Assembly (NCBI RefSeq): GCF_001485535.1
Contig: NZ_BCMZ01000001.1
Span: forward strand, 1,426,001 to 1,490,000
Length of the DNA: 64,000 nucleotides
From: Halobacterium sp. CBA1132
GTDB lineage: Archaea > Halobacteriota > Halobacteria > Halobacteriales > Halobacteriaceae
Direction of reading: 5' to 3'
Part shown: one piece after another, positions 59,356-64,000 of the stretch
Layout of the letters: each line of letters begins with the position of its first letter
Numbering within the stretch: the first letter of the stretch is position 1
Notes under the pieces: generated by a model
Told to the model about the DNA's origin: nothing
Databases searched by the model: none
The model's input: only the letters and a program-made list of their open reading frames with translations
Program-made: the position numbers and the translations under genes

Positions 59356-60659
59356 GCTTCCACGACGAGGTCGCTTGCCTTCGCGCGCGACTTCTCGACG
59401 ACAGTCGGCAGCGCCTCGAAGTCCACGACGACCTGTTCGTCGTCGTAGTCGACGTCGCGGACGTACGCGTGGTCGTGGACCCACGACACCACGCTCATCG
59501 TCTCGTCGGTCATCGGGAGGACGAGCGTCTCGCGCTCTCTCGGCGGGAGTTCCGCGTCGATGCGGTCGCGGAGCGCGTCGAGGTTGATGCCGTCCTTGCC
59601 GCTGACCGCGATGGGGTTCGGCGCGAGCGCCGACAGCGCCTCCTGTTTCTCGGCGAGCTCGTCGTCGCCGACCTTGTCCACCTTGTTGAACACGGTGACG
59701 ATGGGCGCCTCGTTGCGCTCGTAGAGCGTGTCGTGGCTCGTCACGAGTTTCTCGCGAATCTCGTCGATGGACTCGCTGGCGTCCACCACCAACAGGACGA
59801 GGTCCGCTTGATAGACGGACTCGAGCGTGGACTTGAACGACTCCACGAGCCAGTGCGGGAGGTCGCTGATGAACCCGACCGTGTCCGTCAGCAGGACGTC
59901 CCGGCGGTCCATCTCCAGTCGGCGCGTCGTCGTTCCGAGCGTCGTGAACAGTTTGTTCTGGGACTCCGCGGTGGTGTCGAGATCGGGGTGGAGGTCCTCG
60001 TTCTCGTCGACGTCCAGGTCGTCGGCGAGGCGGCGCAGCAGCGTCGACTTCCCGGCGTTCGTGTAGCCCGCAAGCGCCACCAACTCGAACCCGGACTCGC
60101 GTCTCGTCTCGCGGCGCTGTTGTTCGGTCTTCTCGATGCTCTCCAGTTCGTCCCGGATGCGGCTGATCTGGGCTTTGATGTCCTGCTCGCGGCTCTCGTC
60201 GTACTCGCCCAGCCCCATGAATCCGGGGCGCTCGTCGCGCTTCGCGAGGCTGGTCTTCGCCTCCGCGCGCGGCAGCTCGTAGCGGAGCTCCGCGAGCTCG
60301 ACCTGCAGTTGGGCCTTCCGCGTCTGGGCGCGCTGCCCGAAGATGTCGAGGATGAGGCGGAAGCGGTCGACGACCTCCGTGTTCTCGGGGAGGCGCTTGC
60401 CGAGGTTGTACGTCTGGTAGGGGCCGAGTCGGTTGTCGAAGACCACGCGCTCGGCGCCCGTCTCCGCGACGACGGCCGCGAGCTCCTCGACTTTCCCCTC
60501 GCCGAGTTGGAGCGCGGGGTCGGCCGTGCGCGTCTGCGTCACTTCGCCGCCGACCTCGTAGCCCGCCGCGCGGACGAGTTCCCTAATTTCGGCGGTGTCG
60601 GCGCCCCCTTCGTCGACGCGCTTGGCGACGACCGCCGTCTTCGTCGTTGTTCCGGTCAC
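59352..60659 (-). CDS. hflX: GTPase HflX
   Basis: This 435-residue GTPase splits or rescues ribosomes in bacterial relatives. The N-terminal HflX domain has NRLGPYQTYNLGKRLPEN and VDRFRLILDIFGQRAQTRKA. The G domain shows G1 ALAGYTNAGKSTLLRRL, G3 DTVGFISDLPHWLVESF, G4 VFNKVD and G5 ISG-like VSGKDG. The start is GTG 60659 (MTGTTTKTAVVAKRVD). Function in archaea is less defined but ribosome-linked. Confidence 0.94.
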   Translation of the reverse strand: MTGTTTKTAVVAKRVDEGGADTAEIRELVRAAGYEVGGEVTQTRTADPALQLGEGKVEELAAVVAETGAERVVFDNRLGPYQTYNLGKRLPENTEVVDRFRLILDIFGQRAQTRKAQLQVELAELRYELPRAEAKTSLAKRDERPGFMGLGEYDESREQDIKAQISRIRDELESIEKTEQQRRETRRESGFELVALAGYTNAGKSTLLRRLADDLDVDENEDLHPDLDTTAESQNKLFTTLGTTTRRLEMDRRDVLLTDTVGFISDLPHWLVESFKSTLESVYQADLVLLVVDASESIDEIREKLVTSHDTLYERNEAPIVTVFNKVDKVGDDELAEKQEALSALAPNPIAVSGKDGINLDALRDRIDAELPPRERETLVLPMTDETMSVVSWVHDHAYVRDVDYDDEQVVVDFEALPTVVEKSRAKASDLVVEA

Positions 60660-60762
60660 TTGTCACGTGGTAGGCGCCGCTGGTACTTAAGCCCCGGGCG
60701 CGGCCGGTGTCGTCACCGCGTCTGACAAAAGAGACTTACCGGTCGCTCGCCGATGAGCGACC

Positions 60763-61080
60763 ATGCCGGACATCAATTTCACGACCCTCGGCCTGGAGTT
60801 CGGGGGTGGCGCTGGCATCGGCGCCGTCATCGGGTTCGCGGCGAAGAAGGTCGCGAAGCTCATCGCGGTCATCGTCGGCCTCGAGCTCGCGCTGTTCAAG
60901 TTCCTCGAATCCCGGGGCATCCTCACCGTCGACTGGGACCGCCTCACCGGCGGGATGCTCGACCTCACGCAGGCCGCCAACGGCGCCGCCCCGCCGTCGT
61001 GGGTGAACACCATCCTCTCGACGCTGTCGGTCAGCGCCGGCTTCACCGGCGGCTTCCTCGTCGGCTTCAAGAAAGGGTAA
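60763..61080 (+). CDS. FUN14-family membrane protein
   Basis: This 105-residue protein matches the FUN14 family: FTTLGLEFGGGAGIGAVIGF, AAKKVAKLIAVIVGLELALF, KFLESRGILTVDWDRL and a final VSAGFTGGFLVGFKKG helix. It has three membrane segments. In eukaryotes relatives act at mitochondria; the archaeal role is unknown. It is convergent with the SBDS gene 25 bp away. Confidence 0.9.
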   Translation: MPDINFTTLGLEFGGGAGIGAVIGFAAKKVAKLIAVIVGLELALFKFLESRGILTVDWDRLTGGMLDLTQAANGAAPPSWVNTILSTLSVSAGFTGGFLVGFKKG

Positions 61081-61104
61081 CGCCGAAACCGCCGCGTCGA
61101 CCGC

Positions 61105-61830
61105 TCAGCGCGTGTCGAGTTCGCCTTTCTCCTTGATTATCGTCGTCTCACCCTCGCCCTCCGAGACCTCGTTGACGAGGTCGAAGAAGTCGTTTTGCAT
61201 CCCCGCGGGGAACGTCAGCACGCCCACCCACGAGCCGTCGGCCTGCCACTCCTCGCGGTCGAGTTGCCCGAACTCTCGAATCTTGGCCTGCCCGCTGCCG
61301 GCGTAGTCCGGCGGCAGGTTCACCGCGACGGTCACTTCCTCGAAGCGAATCGGAATCACGGGCCGGAGCGCGTCCAGCGCGTCGTCGACTTGGCTCTCGG
61401 CGGTCTCCATCGGGTCGACCGTGAACCCGGCTTCTTCGAGCGCGCTCTCGATGCGCTCTGGGGGGTGCGGGGCGTTGTCCATCTGCGGGTTCACCGCGTT
61501 TCGCGTGATGGTGTTGATGAGTTTCCGGCGCTTCTGCTCCTGCATCTCCGCGCGCTGCTCGGCGGTAATCTGAATCTCCCCGCGCTCGATGACCTCGGGG
61601 ATGATGTCCATGGGTTCGGTCGTCCCGAACACTTCCTCTAAGTCCTCTTCGGCGGGTCGGTCGCCGCGGGAGGCGTTCTCGAAGACGTCGCGGGCCGCGA
61701 TGACGTCTTCGAGGTCGCCCTCGAACTCGCCGCGTTTCATCGCGAGCGCGGCGTCCGGGTCGACAAGCACTTCGAAGCGCTCGCCGTGCGTTTCGAGGCG
61801 CGCGGTCACCGCCTCGTCGAGTGATATCAT
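61105..61830 (-). CDS. Ribosome maturation factor SBDS
   Basis: This 241-residue protein is the archaeal SBDS/Sdo1 orthologue, which helps release anti-association factors from the large subunit. The N-terminal FYSH domain (1-90) has VTARLETHGERFEVLVDPDA, and the middle helical domain has RRKLINTITRNAVNPQMDNA. The C-terminal ferredoxin-like domain ends in FFDLVNEVSEGEGETTIIKE. It is the third gene of the rnp2-psmA-SBDS operon, a standard archaeal arrangement. Confidence 0.95.
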   Translation of the reverse strand: MISLDEAVTARLETHGERFEVLVDPDAALAMKRGEFEGDLEDVIAARDVFENASRGDRPAEEDLEEVFGTTEPMDIIPEVIERGEIQITAEQRAEMQEQKRRKLINTITRNAVNPQMDNAPHPPERIESALEEAGFTVDPMETAESQVDDALDALRPVIPIRFEEVTVAVNLPPDYAGSGQAKIREFGQLDREEWQADGSWVGVLTFPAGMQNDFFDLVNEVSEGEGETTIIKEKGELDTR

Positions 61831-61890
61831 GCGTGTGACTTCGACGGGTGTACTTAAAAGAGCTTTTCCCGCCGAACCGGGTGGTCGCGA

Positions 61891-62706
61891 CTACTCCTCG
61901 CCGGTGTCGTCGCCCGCGTCGTCGCCTGCGTCCTCGGCACCGTCGCCCGGTTCGCCCGCGTCGCCGTCCTCGTCTTCTCCGCCGAGTAAGTCGTGTTCGT
62001 CGAGGTACTCGCCGATTTCGTCGTCGGTCAGCTCGATGAACGCGCCCGTCTCGGCGTCGATGGTGGCGACGCCGACGCCCTCCGGCTGGAGGGACTCCCG
62101 AATCTCGCCGAGCGCGCGGAGCGCGAGTTCGACGCCCTCGTCGAGGGGGAGCGACTCGTCGTAGTGGTCTTCGAGGAAGCCCTGCACGGTCGAGCGGTCC
62201 TCGCCGATGGCGATGGCCTTCCACTCGTACGGCGTCCCGGAGGGGTCCGTCTCGAAGAGGCGGGGTTCGCCGTCCGTGACGCCGCCGATGAGCAGCGCGA
62301 CGCCGAACGGGCGCGCGCCGCCGACCTGCGTGTACTGCTGGATGTGGTCGGTGATGTCCTTCGTCAGCGTCTCCACGCCGATGGGCTGGTCGTAGCGCAC
62401 GCGCTCGACCTGGGCGTCGCGACGCGCGAAGTCGATGAGCTGGCGGGCGTCGGCGACGTGGCCAGCGCTCGCGATGCCGACGTGGTTGTCCGCCTTGTGA
62501 ATCTTCTCGACGGACGCCTCCTCCATCAGCGGCGAACTGATGCGCTTGTCGACGAGGAGGACGACGCCGCCGTCCGTGCGCACGCCGATGCTGGGCGTCC
62601 CTCGCTTGACGGCCTCCCGGGCGTACTCCACCTGGTAGAGGCGGCCGTCCGGCGAGAAAATCGTGATACCGCGGTCGTAGGCCTGCTGTTGGTTCTGTCC
62701 TTGCAT
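61891..62706 (-). CDS. psmA: Proteasome subunit alpha
   Basis: This 271-residue alpha subunit of the 20S proteasome shows the N-terminal YDRGITIFSPDGRLYQVEYA signature, the RKRI-like VDKRISSPLMEEASVEKIHK, and GVALLIGGVTDGEPRLFETD. The last 40 residues are a strongly acidic tail (DEDGDAGEPGDGAEDAGDD), common in haloarchaea. It starts 3 bp after the rnp2 stop and precedes SBDS by 60 bp. Confidence 0.96.
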   Translation of the reverse strand: MQGQNQQQAYDRGITIFSPDGRLYQVEYAREAVKRGTPSIGVRTDGGVVLLVDKRISSPLMEEASVEKIHKADNHVGIASAGHVADARQLIDFARRDAQVERVRYDQPIGVETLTKDITDHIQQYTQVGGARPFGVALLIGGVTDGEPRLFETDPSGTPYEWKAIAIGEDRSTVQGFLEDHYDESLPLDEGVELALRALGEIRESLQPEGVGVATIDAETGAFIELTDDEIGEYLDEHDLLGGEDEDGDAGEPGDGAEDAGDDAGDDTGEE

Positions 62707-62708
62707 GG

Positions 62709-63185
62709 TTAGCAGTCGAGGTCCGTCGCGCCCACGAACCCGTCCTCGGACTCGATGTCGACGAGGTCACCTCGGCTGACTGCCGGGCGGGTGTCGCCCG
62801 CGAACGCGACGCTGGCTTCGGCTGCGGATTCACCCGGCCGTCCTAAATACTTTTCCTCAGCGGCGCGTATCGTGCCGGAGACGCCGCATACCGCCACCCT
62901 GACAGCGTCACCGCGCACGTCGTCGACGCACGCCAGCGCCGCCCGCCCGCGCTCGACTTCGCCGTGGCGGACGCGGACGAGCGCGTCGCCGCTGCCGTCC
63001 GCGAACGAGAACTGCAGCACGCGCAGGTCGGCGTCCGCGCTGCCGGTGTCCCCGTAGAGGTTCTGCGCGGCGAACCAGACGCTGCGCTGGAAGTCGCCCT
63101 GTGAGACGTCGGCGTCGGGCCACGCCTCCAGGTCGACGGCGAGGTAGCGCCACCGCGGCCGGAGGTGCTTCGGGAGGTGTTTCAC
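62709..63185 (-). CDS. rnp2: RNase P protein component 2 (Pop5/Rnp2)
   Basis: This 158-residue protein is the Pop5 subunit of archaeal RNase P, which matures tRNA 5' ends. KHLPKHLRPRWRYLAVDLEA is the conserved start, and VLQFSFADGSGDALVRVRHG and VCGVSGTIRAAEEKYLG follow. GTG 63185 is the family-consistent start; the open frame continues to 63422 only by chance. In many archaea the Rpp30 gene lies upstream; here an unusual non-coding and small-ORF segment does. Confidence 0.92.
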   Translation of the reverse strand: MKHLPKHLRPRWRYLAVDLEAWPDADVSQGDFQRSVWFAAQNLYGDTGSADADLRVLQFSFADGSGDALVRVRHGEVERGRAALACVDDVRGDAVRVAVCGVSGTIRAAEEKYLGRPGESAAEASVAFAGDTRPAVSRGDLVDIESEDGFVGATDLDC

Positions 63186-63248
63186 TGTATTAGATTCATA
63201 CGGCGGGCATTTGGTCGTTTCGTACAACGGCGTCGGGCTGTTTGACCG

Positions 63249-63404
63249 TTTATATGCTTCCAGCATGAATGGCAGGCTAAGCCGTGGCCGAGAGGTCGCG
63301 GCGAAAAGACCCACCGCCAGTCGAAGTTGGGGGGCTCGCCTGCAACCCTTGACCAGGTGCAGCGTCCTCCCGGTGGACGCTGAGTGGTGGGCATCAATTC
63401 GAAG
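63249..63404 (+). promoter_or_regulatory. Promoter and structured leader with 20-nt sRNA-complementary site
   Basis: TTTATA at 63249-63254 predicts a transcript start near 63278-63280. The leader would then begin with a 9-bp hairpin (63281-63289/63294-63302, two G-U pairs) closed by a GAGA tetraloop. The next element, 63337-63356 (CGCCTGCAACCCTTGACCAG), is exactly complementary to the 5' part of both downstream RNAs. An 8-bp perfect hairpin (63360-63367/63375-63382) follows, then the ORF. The box could instead serve rnp2 on the other strand. Confidence 0.42.
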
Positions 63405-63578
63405 ATGCCTACTGCAAAGCACGGGGACGAACGTTCCCGACGGCGGTGGGCAGTCGACATCACGCTCCGGTGTCCCTCACCGTGGGACGTACTGGAGACG
63501 GCGACGCGGACACTCAAGGCAGCGTACTGGCTGTTGAGAGTTGTCCTCGTCCTGTACGCATTCGGTGCGTACCTCTGA
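63405..63578 (+). CDS. 57-aa peptide with hydrophobic C-terminus
   Basis: The ORF starts MPTAKHGDERSRRRWAV, has a basic first half, and ends in a hydrophobic stretch, AYWLLRVVLVLYAFGAYL, that could insert in or bind to the membrane. A GTG seven codons upstream (63384) is an alternative start. No family is recognised. The leader structure and complementary small RNAs suggest post-transcriptional control, as for type I toxins, but the coding status is unproven. Confidence 0.4.
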   Translation: MPTAKHGDERSRRRWAVDITLRCPSPWDVLETATRTLKAAYWLLRVVLVLYAFGAYL

Positions 63579-63688
63579 GCGACTGTCCATCTGGAGTATC
63601 GGCGCGAAACCGAACGGGGCTTTGCCCCTTTCGAGCGCTGCGAATTACGTCCAATAGAATTTTAAGACGCGACGGTGTACTATTAACT

Positions 63689-63738
63689 GGTCAAGGGTTG
63701 CAGGCGGGCCCCAGCGTTGATCCCGCCGTATTTTAGAT
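63689..63738 (+). ncRNA. Predicted small RNA, copy 1
   Basis: This lies within an exact 53-bp repeat (63686-63738). TTTTAA at 63660-63665 starts 29 nt before the GG at 63689. The transcript would begin GGTCAAGGGTTGCAGGCG, fold GGCGGG...CCCGCC over a 13-nt loop, and end near GTATTTTAG, as in an intrinsic terminator. Its 5' region pairs perfectly with 63337-63356 in the small ORF leader. Confidence 0.42.
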
Positions 63739-63803
63739 GGCTAATCAGCTACTGCAGTCGCGACGCCGACACTTTTATTTCGGAGACGAACAGAGTAGTC
63801 ACT

Positions 63804-63853
63804 GGTCAAGGGTTGCAGGCGGGCCCCAGCGTTGATCCCGCCGTATTTTAGAT
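63804..63853 (+). ncRNA. Predicted small RNA, copy 2
   Basis: This is an identical copy of the first RNA (repeat 63801-63853), 115 bp downstream. The preceding 60 bases differ between the copies, yet here too a TATA-like TTTTAT (63773-63778) starts 31 nt before the GG. Retention of promoter spacing with divergent upstream DNA argues for independent expression. Confidence 0.42.
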
Positions 63854-63863
63854 TCCGTAGTTC

Positions 63864-64000
63864 CTACTGTGGTTGTTGTCGCTCCGCGACGAGCACGCCG
63901 ACCTGCTCGTGGACCATCTCGACGGCGGTGAGCGCGTACCCCTCGTCCGTGAACGCGTCCGCGAGCACGCCTACCGTCGCGGGGTCGTCCACCTCGGGAC
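63864..64000 (-). CDS. C-terminal fragment of an unidentified gene
   Basis: The last 45 codons of a minus-strand gene enter from the right edge: PEVDDPATVGVLADAFTDEG, then YALTAVEMVHEQVGVLVAER and QQPQ. By position upstream of rnp2 it might be a methyltransferase or other RNase P cluster gene, but this is a guess. Codon use is typical of the host, so it is probably genuine. Confidence 0.6.
   Translation of the reverse strand, partial: PEVDDPATVGVLADAFTDEGYALTAVEMVHEQVGVLVAERQQPQ

Noticed and set aside
63278-63404. SRP (7S) RNA or RNase P RNA
   Set aside because: The segment is structured, but neither the SRP S-domain motif (GGAAG...AGCAG) nor the RNase P GAGGAAAGUC core is present, and it is too short.
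62709-63422. Longer rnp2 frame starting at 63422
   Set aside because: The conserved Pop5 start is at GTG 63185, and the extra residues cover the leader and repeat DNA.

Overview
The window is a GC-rich haloarchaeal chromosome segment, most likely from Halobacterium or a close relative. The evidence is the very acidic proteome, Bat-type HTH_10 and HalX signalling proteins, an Orc1/Cdc6 initiator with ORB repeats, an archaeal RPA operon, archaeal GHMP-type shikimate kinase, SBDS/PsmA/RNase P genes, PGF-CTERM surface proteins and short haloarchaeal DUF genes. TATA boxes (TTTTAA, TTTATA) lie about 29-32 nt before several start codons, which fits the leaderless transcription common in this group. 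Genus-level identity is an inference.

Layout. 0-1.1 kb: 5' part of a Rad3/XPD-type helicase. 1.2-7.3 kb: a sensor-kinase, response-regulator and Bat-like activator operon. 7.3-12.9 kb: housekeeping and small genes (DUF5784, DUF2249 with a palindromic operator candidate, GNAT, pgk, CBS protein, udk). 13-16.7 kb: tRNA-Ser(UGA) and an Orc1/Cdc6 gene bracketed by inverted ORB-like repeats (a probable replication origin), then a GT-A-fold protein, a uracil-DNA glycosylase-like protein and a zinc protein. 16.8-19.3 kb: aroC and aroA. 19.5-29.2 kb: an M24 peptidase, a second two-component cluster, tyrA, a methyltransferase, surE and small genes.

29.2-33.5 kb is an AT-richer island at the 3' end of the chorismate mutase gene. 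Three copies of that gene's last 11 codons mark its two edges and an internal junction. It carries three toxin-antitoxin-like modules and small membrane proteins but no visible integrase. 33.4-34.5 kb: shikimate kinase and chorismate mutase. 34.5-41.1 kb: repeat-rich intergenic DNA, small genes, a third kinase/HalX pair and an Lhr-type helicase. 41.2-44.9 kb: the rpa1-rpap-rpe operon. 45-55.5 kb: flavin biosynthesis, small proteins, a glutaredoxin-thioredoxin reductase fusion, a CopG/RelE-like pair with a shortened toxin, a five-repeat surface protein, aIF2-beta and an OGG glycosylase. 55.5-57 kb: an accessory patch with a four-TM protein and a long inverted-repeat element. 57-63.2 kb: acylphosphatase, Nnr, MoaC, HflX, FUN14, SBDS, PsmA and Rnp2.

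The most unusual region is 63.2-63.9 kb. A predicted structured leader precedes a 57-codon ORF with a hydrophobic C-terminus. The leader contains 20 nt exactly complementary to the predicted 5' end of two identical about 50-nt RNAs, each with its own TATA box and a GC hairpin followed by T-residues, downstream on the same strand. This layout resembles bacterial type I toxin/sRNA loci such as zor/orz and shoB/ohsC. To my knowledge no comparable archaeal locus is established. The RNA assignments are predictions from sequence only.
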